Below, piece after piece: positions 25,361 to 32,115 of a DNA stretch of 35,903 nucleotides. Positions within the stretch are counted from its first letter, which is position 1, and every line of letters begins with the position of its first letter. The translations under genes and the position numbers were made by a program. Below the pieces are notes generated by a model that had not been told where the DNA came from, made no database searches, and saw only the letters and a program-made list of their open reading frames with translations. The DNA comes from Clostridiales bacterium (GTDB lineage Bacteria > Bacillota > Clostridia > Oscillospirales > Acutalibacteraceae): the NCBI GenBank assembly GCA_009774735.1, contig VSOH01000307.1, forward strand, positions 11,136 to 47,038, read 5' to 3'.

Positions 25361-25714
25361 TTACACAAGTCTTATTTCTTTCAAATCTTCCATAATATAA
25401 TTTTCCAGATCTTTTATTTCATTATGTGAATATCCCGTAAAAGATCTTTTACCCTTACTATTTATAAATGTAACAACTTCGTCATGATTATATTTTATAT
25501 AGTCGTAAATAATATTGGCAATGACCTTAACGATTACCTTTGAAGCAGCCGCAATTGTAACAAGCGAATCAATGGAATTAGGGGAATCATCAGTATTTAG
25601 TATTTTTGCACGACAATCACTTTGCAACTCACATTTTATTTTTTCTAAAAGATCCTCATTTTTTTTATCCAAACATATTTTCATTACATACATAGACGCA
25701 TTTTCTCCGATCAT
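25361..25714 (-). CDS. Hypothetical protein, possibly EACC1-like adaptor
   Basis: Up to 117 residues. The first ATG (25714) has a poor ribosome site. ATG 25693 (MYVMKICLDKK) has GGAG about 10 bases upstream and is preferred. The pattern is an N-terminal strand, SPNSIDSLVTIAAASKVIVK as a hydrophobic helix, and a C-terminal EVVTFINSKGKRSFTGYSHN strand-turn-strand plus helix. This resembles the small effector-associated constant component (EACC1) domains found with defence systems, but the match is by shape only. It is 43 bases from the integrase, on the same strand. Confidence 0.5.
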   Translation of the reverse strand: MIGENASMYVMKICLDKKNEDLLEKIKCELQSDCRAKILNTDDSPNSIDSLVTIAAASKVIVKVIANIIYDYIKYNHDEVVTFINSKGKRSFTGYSHNEIKDLENYIMEDLKEIRLV

Positions 25715-25757
25715 TTTTTTCTAATAATTTGTACAAAACCATATCTCAATACAAATT

Positions 25758-26837
25758 CTAGCTTTCACGTAGTTTAATTACCGAAGCAGCTTTCCTGCGA
25801 TTCTGATCCTTAATGGCAGCATAATGTTTCTTTGTTGTTCCAACATCTGAATGTCCTAAGACATCAGCCACTAAATATATATCCTCCGTTTCCTGATACA
25901 GGCTAGTTCCAAAAGTGGAGCGGAGCTTATGTGGTGTAATCTTCTTTTGTGGAATAAACTCTTTTGTATACTTTTCAACAAGATTCTCGACTGCGTGAAC
26001 GCTAATGCGCTTCTTCTGTAAGGAAAAAAATAAAGCATTTTCTTCTCCTGAAAGAACTTTGGGTACAATTAAAGCACGTGGACCATTAATATAATCCAAC
26101 AGTGCTTTCTCTACTTCAGATCCAAAGTAAAGTATAGCCTCGTTACCTCCCTTTCGAACAATACGTATACTGTTTTCGCGGAAATTTACATCCGTAATAT
26201 CAAGTCCTACGCATTCCGACACGCGAATACCAGTGCCAAGAAACAAAGTAATAATTGCAATGTCCCTGATTTTTGTTTTCAGAAAAAAAACTTTCTTTTT
26301 CCCTGTGAGTTGCTTCTCATAATTTTCAATATTATCAAGCATAATGGCAACTTCATCTGGCTCAAGGTGGATAATTGCCTTTTCATGCAGTTTCGGCATA
26401 TCTACCTGCATTGCAACGTTCTTTGTCAATTGTTCCTTTTTATAATAATAATCTAAAAAGCTACGTAAGGAAGACATTTTCCTTGCAATACTGCTGGCAG
26501 CATTGCTGGTAAAAGTTTTCTGTTTGTTGTTTTCAGACTCATAGTATTTCAAATATTCCTGATATTCCTCAATATCGCTACTGGATATCTGTTCAATATC
26601 TTCTAAAGTTATCTCTTGAATATTTTTATTAGACAGTATTGGGTTCTTTTCTATTAAAAAACGCAAAAATGTTTGCAGATCATACGCATACGCTATCCGG
26701 GTTTTTGCACTAGTTTTTTGTTCTATGGCACGAAAATAGTCCTTTGCATATGGGGGCAGTTCTTTTAGGATCTGCCTGAGTTGCAATACATAATTTATCT
26801 CTTGCTGCTCATGGTATGTAGTATTTCTACCTAACAT
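25758..26837 (-). CDS. XerS-like tyrosine recombinase/integrase
   Basis: 359 residues. The N-terminal SAM-like DNA-binding domain contains SAKTRIAYAYDLQTFLRFLI. The catalytic domain has Arg in GTGIRVSECVGL, HxxR in TPHKLRSTFG and His/Tyr in VLGHSDVGTTKKHYAAI, so all conserved residues are present. Length and the long internal linker recall XerS, the single-recombinase dimer-resolution type of streptococci, but Clostridia use similar proteins as element integrases. A truncated relative in opposite orientation lies at 15249-15728, and the pair brackets peptide cassette 3. TCCTCC-complement GGAGG lies before the start. Confidence 0.9.
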   Translation of the reverse strand: MLGRNTTYHEQQEINYVLQLRQILKELPPYAKDYFRAIEQKTSAKTRIAYAYDLQTFLRFLIEKNPILSNKNIQEITLEDIEQISSSDIEEYQEYLKYYESENNKQKTFTSNAASSIARKMSSLRSFLDYYYKKEQLTKNVAMQVDMPKLHEKAIIHLEPDEVAIMLDNIENYEKQLTGKKKVFFLKTKIRDIAIITLFLGTGIRVSECVGLDITDVNFRENSIRIVRKGGNEAILYFGSEVEKALLDYINGPRALIVPKVLSGEENALFFSLQKKRISVHAVENLVEKYTKEFIPQKKITPHKLRSTFGTSLYQETEDIYLVADVLGHSDVGTTKKHYAAIKDQNRRKAASVIKLRES

Positions 26838-27206
26838 AGTCTTTTATCCTCCAAATGAATTCTAACAAAGATATTATATCAGATTACGATGAACACTGCA
26901 AAAAAGCGAACATTAAAGTTTGATTTATTTATATTTCTTTTTTAATACTTTTCGAATCATCGATAAAGCAGGAAAATAATCTGAGTATCAGTTATTTTCC
27001 CGTTTAAAAGTTTTAATTAAGGATATGATGTTTCGCATGCCCAAAGCTTCCACAAACTACAATTTTATAGTTCGATATACGCCTTTGCACTCTTTGCTGC
27101 ATATTTTGACATAAAAAGTGAAATAATAATTGTAAATCACCTGTAAACAAGCACAAGGATTCCTGACGCGCATAAATTAAAGATATATAAGCAAGGAGAT
27201 ATCAAT
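26838..27206. other. Intergenic region upstream of integrase
   Basis: A 369-bp AT-rich gap between divergent genes. It contains the 50-bp palindromic repeat copy at 26955-27004. Read on minus, the repeat opens a short frame (LRLFSCFIDDSK), which looks like a relic rather than a gene. No other gene was seen. A CGAAC...GTTTG pair at 26907-26922 has a spacing too long for a LexA site. Confidence 0.5.
26955..27004. repeat. 50-bp palindromic dispersed repeat, copy 1
   Basis: 48 of 50 bases are identical to 31953-32002. The centre forms a stem, AGGAAAATAA paired with TTATTTTCC plus CTGA/TCAG around GTA. No transposase is attached. Confidence 0.85.
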
Positions 27207-27377
27207 ATGCAAAAAAGTAATAATGCTATAAACCTAAAGAACCTGGTATTATCACGCATTGAAGAAGTAAAACAAGTAAAGAAAAATAATCAGCAAAAGG
27301 ATGAGGCATTTCAAGCGCATACAAAAGAGATCCGTAACCGAATCAGTAATTTCAAAGATCAGTTTAATGATATATAG
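27207..27377 (+). CDS. Small coiled-coil protein (56 aa)
   Basis: ATG 27207 follows AAGGAG (27193-27198). The product starts MQKSNNAINLKNLVLSRIEE and continues as a charged helix (VKQVKKNNQQKDEAFQAHTK, EIRNRISNFKDQFNDI). It is almost wholly helical and probably forms a coiled coil. Its last 14 bases overlap the 3' end of the convergent DUF6414-like gene. The function is unknown. It is absent from longer gene lists, but the ribosome site is convincing. Confidence 0.6.
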   Translation: MQKSNNAINLKNLVLSRIEEVKQVKKNNQQKDEAFQAHTKEIRNRISNFKDQFNDI

Positions 27378-28188
27378 CAATTGGTGAAATCATATACACT
27401 CTATCCGCAACATCGAATCCTATATCCTTAAGCATTTTTATCGTAAATTCTTGGATTTTATTTAATATTTCAATTATAGTGGGCATTGTGTCACTTGCCT
27501 CTATACATTTGCTAATTTTTCCTACTACAGTAATCTCTCCGCCCAAAACATATCCTAAGTGTTCTTTTTGAATTTTAAGCCAATCTTTATCAATTAGGAC
27601 AATATATTTATTATTACATAATAGCGCATCATATGGAATAAATTCTTGCAAAAGCGTTATCTTAGTTCTTATCTCGCTAAATTTTTCGCTTGAAAATCTA
27701 TCCGATTCGCTGTCGTATTGGGAATAAATTTTTCGATAATTTTCATCACATAATTTTTGTATCCTTTCAAAATCAACATAATAAAACGTATCACTCAGAG
27801 AAATATATTTTTTTAATGTTGGGTTTGAGGCATCTGTTAATAGTCCTTTTTGATCTATATATTCATAAAACTTACTATACATATTATCTCTTTGTACTTT
27901 TACTATTACATTTTGAGCCGTTTCGGTATTATTTTGGTTGTTTTGGCTCCCCTCTATCACATCTGTAATAGCTCCCTCCGCACCAAGTAATCCGCCACCA
28001 ACTTTTCCACTCAAATTAACTTCACTGTTTGCCTTTTCACCAATATTTTCATTTGAATTTTCAAGTGTATGCGTTGCCTGCAACTCTTTTGGAAAGCCCT
28101 TATATTTTTGAGCTGTAAATGATTCAAGGAAATTTGTATTTAAGTATATAAAATCCATAAACCGAAAATTGTCTGTGTTATTTACCAT
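27364..28188 (-). CDS. DUF6414-like protein
   Basis: 274 residues with GAGGAGGTC before ATG 28188. The start FRFMDFIYLNTNFLESFTAQ matches the DFIYLDxxxLxSxxAQ opening I associate with DUF6414. A Gly/Ser/Asn stretch follows (KVGGGLLGAEGAITDVIEGS), then an alpha/beta C-terminal half with LLCNNKYIVLIDKDWLKIQK and YVLGGEITVVGKIS. DUF6414 genes are often found in accessory and defence islands, but their function is not established. The neighbours here (VapBC, TIR relic) fit that setting. The family call is moderate. Confidence 0.65.
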   Translation of the reverse strand: MVNNTDNFRFMDFIYLNTNFLESFTAQKYKGFPKELQATHTLENSNENIGEKANSEVNLSGKVGGGLLGAEGAITDVIEGSQNNQNNTETAQNVIVKVQRDNMYSKFYEYIDQKGLLTDASNPTLKKYISLSDTFYYVDFERIQKLCDENYRKIYSQYDSESDRFSSEKFSEIRTKITLLQEFIPYDALLCNNKYIVLIDKDWLKIQKEHLGYVLGGEITVVGKISKCIEASDTMPTIIEILNKIQEFTIKMLKDIGFDVADRVYMISPIAIYH

Positions 28189-28428
28189 AACTTGACCTCC
28201 TCGTAAGGTATCTCAACTAAAATGAGCATTCATGCCGTTTGGAATAATATTGTAAAGAACTTAACACTTATATATTAGCACAAATATTTATTTATTTCAC
28301 TACTAATATTGAACCTAACACTCTAATATTTGATGTTTTCTGAGAAATTTACCAGGAAAATCCGGCAGATACCGGACTCTCCTTGGCAGAAATATTTAAG
28401 CAGCCGTATTAACAGCTTCCTTTAATAA

Positions 28429-28520
28429 TCATGGATATTTATAAATACTTTGAGGGCATTTGCATCCCTTACCTCTATGAAAATATATGGTATTTCCGTA
28501 TGCGCTGATTTAAGGCTTTA
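28429..28520 (-). pseudogene. Relic of the KGCKCPQSIY protein
   Basis: On the minus strand this reads ISAYGNTIYFHRGKGCKCPQ then SIYKYP and a stop. It matches the C-terminus of the 67-residue frame at 31750-31953 (SVYFLKGKGCKCPQSIYEYL). There is no start, so only the last 25-30 codons of a paralogue survive. The 240 bases to its right (28189-28428 lies left) hold no other gene. Confidence 0.65.
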
Positions 28521-28531
28521 AATGGGCTTAA

Positions 28532-28717
28532 TTATACTATAATAAAATGTACGCCCTCAATTAAAAGTTTTCCAAGTTCGCGTGGATCTTTAGAGATAAT
28601 TCCACTCATAACAACTTTTCTTCCAACCCATTCAGGATGTTCATTGTAATAATCTTGCCATTCTCCTTTATAGGCGTTTTCAACTAAATTCCATTCTTCT
28701 TTGCTTATTTCAATCAT
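28532..28717 (-). CDS. Small hypothetical protein (61 aa)
   Basis: ATG 28717 follows AGGTGG. It is MIEISKEEWNLVENAYKGEW then QDYYNEHPEWVGRKVVMSGI and a hydrophobic end LLIEGVHFIIV. The acidic Trp/Tyr-rich start and the LLIEGVHF ending look like a conserved short protein of mobile elements, but I cannot name the family. It is intact, with an intrinsic terminator upstream that separates it from genes to the right. Confidence 0.6.
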   Translation of the reverse strand: MIEISKEEWNLVENAYKGEWQDYYNEHPEWVGRKVVMSGIISKDPRELGKLLIEGVHFIIV

Positions 28718-28751
28718 AATTCCGCCACCTTTCTTTTATAAATTTCTGCAG

Positions 28752-28776
28752 AAAAAAACCACCCTTTCCGGAGTGG
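28752..28776 (-). terminator. Minus-strand intrinsic terminator
   Basis: On minus, CCACTC pairs with GGGTGG around CGGAAA, followed by seven T. A wider TGCAGAA/TTCTGCA pairing surrounds it. It would end transcription coming from the vapBC side. Confidence 0.65.
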
Positions 28777-28959
28777 TATTCTGCATACGGACTGTATTAA
28801 GTTAAAAATATAACTTTCAAATTCAATAAATGGGAATTGCGATAATATTGTCTGCCTTCCTGCCATTGGTTTCATAGTTGAATGCAGGAATATTAATCAC
28901 AGTTCTATCTTCCTTCCCTTTCTACTTTTAAAAAAATAATTATCCTCATCCGGTATCCA

Positions 28960-29094
28960 TCAATAGGCATAGACCATAAATAAATATCTTCTAAAATAAT
29001 GGCAGATGTCCTTCTGGGCATGTTCTTCACCGCAATTTGGGCAAGATGGATTAATCCGATAGATCTTGCATTTTGTACTTGTTGTTTCTTTCAT
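28960..29094 (-). CDS. Possible 44-aa zinc-ribbon peptide or relic
   Basis: The minus frame from ATG 29094 starts MKETTSTKCKIYRINPSCPN and continues CGEEHAQKDICHYFRRYL. CPNCG and two further cysteines suggest a zinc knuckle. The ribosome site is weak, and the region is full of remnants, so it may be the end of a broken gene. Confidence 0.3.
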   Translation of the reverse strand: MKETTSTKCKIYRINPSCPNCGEEHAQKDICHYFRRYLFMVYAY

Positions 29095-29181
29095 AAATTT
29101 TCACATGACCACTCTTTCTTTGTATTGCATAAAATATTTAATTAACTTTCATGCCAGACAAAATTTTCAGGCTTAAACAGG

Positions 29182-29592
29182 TTATCTTTGCTCTTGTGTC
29201 CAATCTTCTACTGTTAAACCAACCACACGGTTAAATTCTCTTGTGTTGTTCGTCACGATAATAAGCCCTCTTGACTTGGCGTGGCTTGCTATCAATGTGT
29301 CCATCGGACCAATTGGCGTTCCTTTCTTTTCAAGCTCTGCCTTGATTCTCCCATACTCTTCGGCAGCCTGTTCGTCAAATTGCAAAATTGTGATCGGAGA
29401 GAGGAACAGAGACATTGCAATACGATTTCTCTCTACTGCCATGCTCTTCTCAACACCATGCCTCAATTCTGCATACGTAATTGCTGAAATGCACAGTTCT
29501 TCCGGATCATGCGAAAGAAATTTTCTGATCACAGTATCTGGTTTATGCTTAATAGCATAAATACAGATGTTTGTATCTAACATATACTTCAT
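29182..29592 (-). CDS. vapC: VapC toxin, PIN-domain ribonuclease
   Basis: 136 residues, the usual size. MKYMLDTNICIYA holds Asp6, SAITYAELRHG Glu42 and GTPIGPMDTLIASHA Asp98, the acidic metal site of PIN nucleases, and IIVTNNTREFNRVVGL closes the fold. VapC enzymes cut RNA, often initiator tRNA, and are neutralised by VapB. Its start overlaps the antitoxin stop by 4 bases (29589-29592), giving translational coupling. Confidence 0.94.
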   Translation of the reverse strand: MKYMLDTNICIYAIKHKPDTVIRKFLSHDPEELCISAITYAELRHGVEKSMAVERNRIAMSLFLSPITILQFDEQAAEEYGRIKAELEKKGTPIGPMDTLIASHAKSRGLIIVTNNTREFNRVVGLTVEDWTQEQR

Positions 29593-29819
29593 AGAGGCTC
29601 ACGCTCCTGCTCCACAGACTTTTCACGCCCATCATTCATGAAATCCTCTGAAAAAAAATTTAAGCTATTTAAAAATCCAGACCATTTATTTTCCTTTGGC
29701 ATTAATATGACAACATCTCCGATTTTGTTTATAGCTACTTCCTCATCACTAAACCGATACTCTTTTGGCAGTCTTACCGCCTGGCTTCTGCCATTTTCAA
29801 ATACTTTTGCCATCATCAT
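29589..29819 (-). CDS. vapB: VapB antitoxin, AbrB-type
   Basis: 76 residues. MAKVFENGRSQAVRLPKEYR is the typical swapped-hairpin AbrB/SpoVT DNA-binding domain, and the acidic C-terminus (NFFSEDFMNDGREKSVEQER) should wrap the toxin. GGGAGGTG precedes a run of three ATG codons (29819, 29816, 29813), any of which may start it. It is expected to repress its own promoter together with VapC. Confidence 0.93.
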   Translation of the reverse strand: MMMAKVFENGRSQAVRLPKEYRFSDEEVAINKIGDVVILMPKENKWSGFLNSLNFFSEDFMNDGREKSVEQEREPL

Positions 29820-29834
29820 CTTTAAACACCTCCC

Positions 29835-29866
29835 TATACCATAGTATATACCACGATATATACCAT
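29835..29866 (-). promoter_or_regulatory. vapBC operator with 12-bp periodic repeats
   Basis: TATACCA (as read on +) occurs at 29835, 29847 and 29859, exactly 12 bases apart, with the last two extended to TATATACCA. The array lies just upstream of the vapB ribosome site, where VapB autoregulation sites are expected. Confidence 0.6.
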
Positions 29867-30232
29867 GTCAATGCAATCAGAGTCTGTTTTTATTTTTTCA
29901 CAGTAAAAATGTATCACAATAACACTCCGATTGTCTGTATTTCATAAGAGTGCCACTTCCGTTCCAAGGCATTTCCAGCAAATAAACAGGCTCCTAGTTA
30001 ACAGTGGTAACGTTTTTTTCTGCCTATATCTTCCGGAAACAGGGCATGATTTCGATTTGGTTTCCTAAAATCATGGGCTATTTTCGATAACAGCTTATTA
30101 TAGAATACCCGCGCATTTATTGTGGATTTATATTCGATATTCTTTATCATGAACATTCTTATAAATTATATACATTCTGCTTGTGCGTCATTTCTTTTCC
30201 CTGTTTAAATATAATAATCAGTAGGACTCTTA
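29867..30232. other. Intergenic region with one weak remnant
   Basis: A 366-bp AT-rich stretch. On minus, a 52-codon frame (30156 to 29998) ends NHALFPEDIGRKKRYHC. It lacks a ribosome site and may be the tail of a lost gene. Nothing else was seen. Confidence 0.4.
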
Positions 30233-30556
30233 TTAATATAATTCAGGATTTTTCCTAATGTGTCTCAAACTTATCCATTGGAATATCGGAACATACAAAA
30301 ACTTATTATACACACTTTGCTCTCGCATTTTTTTATATATTTTCTCTATCCTATCGCCAAGACCTACACCAATTCTATCTTTACCAGGGATTCTCCATGA
30401 ATATCCCCCAGGAATTCCAGCAAAATCTATTTTTATGGTATCTTCATCTGAAAGATTAGGAATAAATTTCTCAAAACACAGAACTGAAGCCTTCCACGAA
30501 TGCCCTATATAAGATATTACTTTACTATTAATTTCGTCAGCACCTATTAATACACG
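30233..30556 (-). pseudogene. Fragment of an FAD-dependent oxidoreductase
   Basis: On minus, the frame runs RVLIGADEINSKVISYIGHS then later IPGGYSWRIPGKDRIGVGLG and ends RKNPELY. GAD(E/G)xNSKV is the second FAD-binding motif of geranylgeranyl-reductase-like flavoproteins, and GGYSWxxPxxxxxxVGLG is their following segment. The N-terminal half, including the dinucleotide-binding GxGxxG, is missing. The frame is lost exactly where the palindromic repeat at 30557 begins, so the repeat marks the break. Confidence 0.7.
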
Positions 30557-30586
30557 CTATGAAATAAATCTGTATTTGTTTCATAG
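30557..30586. repeat. Palindromic repeat element, copy 2
   Basis: A 13-bp stem (one G-U) with a CTGT loop. It matches the core of the element at 25311-25348. It abuts the truncated oxidoreductase frame. Confidence 0.75.
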
Positions 30587-30633
30587 TTGGGCTTATCTCT
30601 TTTCCACTAATCAGATTTGTTTTAATAATAATG

Positions 30634-30672
30634 AGCAAGGACAAACATATAAAGTCTGCCCTTGCTTTTTAT
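30634..30672. terminator. Intrinsic terminator, T-run on +
   Basis: AGCAAGGACAAAC (30634-30646) pairs with GTCTGCCCTTGCT (30654-30666), allowing G-U pairs, then TTTTTAT. It lies downstream of the minus-strand secreted-protein pair, so it may act in both directions. No plus-strand gene needs it. Confidence 0.6.
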
Positions 30673-30702
30673 ATCCTAAACATGTAAACCTCGTTTATTC
30701 CA

Positions 30703-30900
30703 TTATTCCAAATCTGAATGAAATGATATTCCTAAGTTTTCGGCATCATTATAGTATTCCGCGGCATTATTGTTTATATCAGATTGTGAATAATCAGGTG
30801 AAGCCTGTTTTTGAGCATGGGTCGCTTTTCCAATGCCAAATATTAAAATAATCATTAGTATAGGTAATAAAACGATTATTATTTTTTTATGATTTTTCAT
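30703..30900 (-). CDS. Small membrane-anchored or secreted peptide (65 aa)
   Basis: AAGGAG precedes ATG 30900. A basic start and one strong hydrophobic segment (MKNHKKIIIVLLPILMIILI, FGIGKATHA) are followed by a polar acidic tail (SQSDINNNAAEYYNDAENLG). It is either a signal-anchored peptide or is cut after THA. It is second in an operon behind the secreted protein at 30923-31417, 22 bases away. The function is unknown. Confidence 0.65.
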   Translation of the reverse strand: MKNHKKIIIVLLPILMIILIFGIGKATHAQKQASPDYSQSDINNNAAEYYNDAENLGISFHSDLE

Positions 30901-30922
30901 AAGGTCTCCTTTTTAATTCAAA

Positions 30923-31417
30923 TCAGAAGTTGTATGAGCCAGTATAAGTGATCTGGCTGCTCGAGGCATTTTTCAATGCAAAAGATACAAGGGCGCTACC
31001 AGTTTCTATTTTAACAGTTCCTTTAAATCTGTTCGTTTCTGTATTTTCTGCCCATACATATGATGAAGTTGACCTATTATACACTCCAATGTATGTTAAA
31101 CCTTTTGTTGAAAAGCTAATATCAACAGTAAAAACATCCCCTGCTGAAACATTGAATTGATTTGTACCATAGGTACTACTATTAGAATCAAGTGTCCAAT
31201 CAATAGTCCAACTGCCTCTCGGCATTTTGATTGAATTATCTTCCACAAAAGTGGCTAAGAGCGTACCATCTGCATCCCTAAATTCGTATATACCTTCATC
31301 TACTTCTTCAAAGGTACCCATATTTCCTTCTGCGGGATCAGATGCCGCTAATACTTGCGTTGAACATCCTAACATCATAATAATTGATAAAAGAATAGAT
31401 AAAAATTTTTTTTGCAT
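30923..31417 (-). CDS. Secreted beta-sandwich protein (164 aa)
   Basis: AAAGGAGG precedes ATG 31417. The signal peptide MQKKFLSILLSIIMMLGCST ends near VLAAS. Mature residues form alternating strands: FEEVDEGIYEFRDADGTLLA, NQFNVSAGDVFTVDISF and a C-terminal SSSQITYTGSYNF. The pattern suggests a single extracellular domain, similar in plan to the secreted protein at 374-850, though without clear identity. The Cys of LGCST sits inside the hydrophobic core, so a lipoprotein is possible but the context is not a good lipobox. A promoter with direct repeats lies upstream. Confidence 0.8.
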   Translation of the reverse strand: MQKKFLSILLSIIMMLGCSTQVLAASDPAEGNMGTFEEVDEGIYEFRDADGTLLATFVEDNSIKMPRGSWTIDWTLDSNSSTYGTNQFNVSAGDVFTVDISFSTKGLTYIGVYNRSTSSYVWAENTETNRFKGTVKIETGSALVSFALKNASSSQITYTGSYNF

Positions 31418-31492
31418 AATTTTCCTCCTTTATTATGCTAATTGTTTTCGTGGTTGCATTTACAGTTCAGGATATGCTATCAGAATAAGCAT

Positions 31493-31553
31493 AGTATATT
31501 TATTTAGCAATATATATCTGTCAATGTACAATTTATTGTCCTGATGTACAATT
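31493..31553 (-). promoter_or_regulatory. Promoter with two 10-bp direct repeats
   Basis: On minus, AATTGTACAT occurs twice, 20 bases apart (31544-31553 and 31524-31533), immediately followed by TTGACA (31524-31519) and an AT-rich -10 region. Two identical sites two helical turns apart next to a -35 suggest an activator or repressor site. Confidence 0.5.
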
Positions 31554-31672
31554 AACACCACTTTACAAGTTTTTGACAAAAGTATCGTATAGAGCACTTT
31601 TCTTTGCTAGTGAGGGTTTAACTAAATCTGTGAAGTATGCTATTAGTAATCAATATCCATACATTAAAAAGT

Positions 31673-31709
31673 TAGAGAGTCGGGAATATATCTTACCACC
31701 GACCCTCTA
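31673..31709 (-). terminator. Minus-strand terminator of the KGCKCPQ gene
   Basis: TAGAGGGTCGG and CCGACTCTCTA (minus strand, one mismatch) form a stem followed by ACTTTTTAA. Confidence 0.65.
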
Positions 31710-31749
31710 AAAACAGGTGATTAGCGCACCGTTTCATCAACAGCGGCTT

Positions 31750-31953
31750 TCATAACCCCAAGTACTCATAAATGCTTTGAGGGCATTTACAACCCTTACC
31801 TTTTAGAAAATACACGGATTTTGAATTATCTTTGCCGATTACCACGAAAGTCGACTTGTTGTCGATCCATCCCTGTGTTTTTAAAGGAATGCTGATATTG
31901 TGTTTCTTCATCAGGTATAATACAAGATGGCTGCCTGTATCCAGTATTTCCAA
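31750..31953 (-). pseudogene. Short KGCKCPQSIY protein, probably a 3' gene fragment
   Basis: The frame gives 67 residues from TTG 31953 (LEILDTGSHLVLYLMKKHNI), with QGWIDNKSTFVVIGKDNSKS and the end VYFLKGKGCKCPQSIYEYLG. No ribosome site is visible. The frame also continues upstream into the 50-bp palindromic repeat (LRLFSCFIDDL) until a TAA, so the original 5' part was probably replaced. A related C-terminus is left at 28429-28520. The family is unknown. Confidence 0.5.
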
Positions 31954-32002
31954 ATCATCAATAAAGCAGGAAAATAATCTGAGTATCAGTTATTTTCCTG
32001 TT
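31953..32002. repeat. 50-bp palindromic dispersed repeat, copy 2
   Basis: Two mismatches in 50 from the copy at 26955-27004, same orientation. It joins the 5' edge of the KGCKCPQ gene fragment. Confidence 0.85.
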
Positions 32003-32067
32003 GGGAATATTGTCTTTCGTACTGGACGCATTTGTTTCATAGTTCGGTTCGCACTTATATTTATAGG

Positions 32068-32096
32068 CTGTCACAGAAAGCCGTGGCAGCCTAAAG
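32068..32096 (-). terminator. Hairpin downstream of the TIR gene
   Basis: AGGCTG and CAGCCT with an inner CAC/GTG pairing form an imperfect stem just after the TIR stop. The T-run is poor. Confidence 0.4.
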
Positions 32097-32115
32097 ATAA
32101 ATCTTAGAAAAAGTA

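Larger units (their letters stand above)
28718..29181. other. Degraded intergenic region between small gene and vapC
   Basis: A 464-bp gap containing a minus-strand terminator (28752-28776) and two short minus-strand remnants. One reads VINIPAFNYETNGRKADNII then AIPIY and a stop (about 28830-28918). The other is the 44-codon frame at 28960-29094. The first shares NYETN...DNI with a relic at 32008-32045. Apart from these I see nothing. Confidence 0.5.
31418..31749. other. Intergenic region between divergent or tail-to-head minus genes
   Basis: A 332-bp gap that holds the promoter and repeats for the secreted protein (31493-31553) and the terminator of the next gene (31673-31709). No gene was seen. 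Confidence 0.6.

Noticed and set aside
26907-26922. LexA-like SOS box upstream of the integrase
   Set aside because: CGAAC and GTTTG are present but the spacing is two bases longer than the Gram-positive SOS box.
30258-30512. 84-codon plus-strand frame
   Set aside because: The opposite strand carries the flavoprotein fragment with recognisable motifs; this is its shadow.
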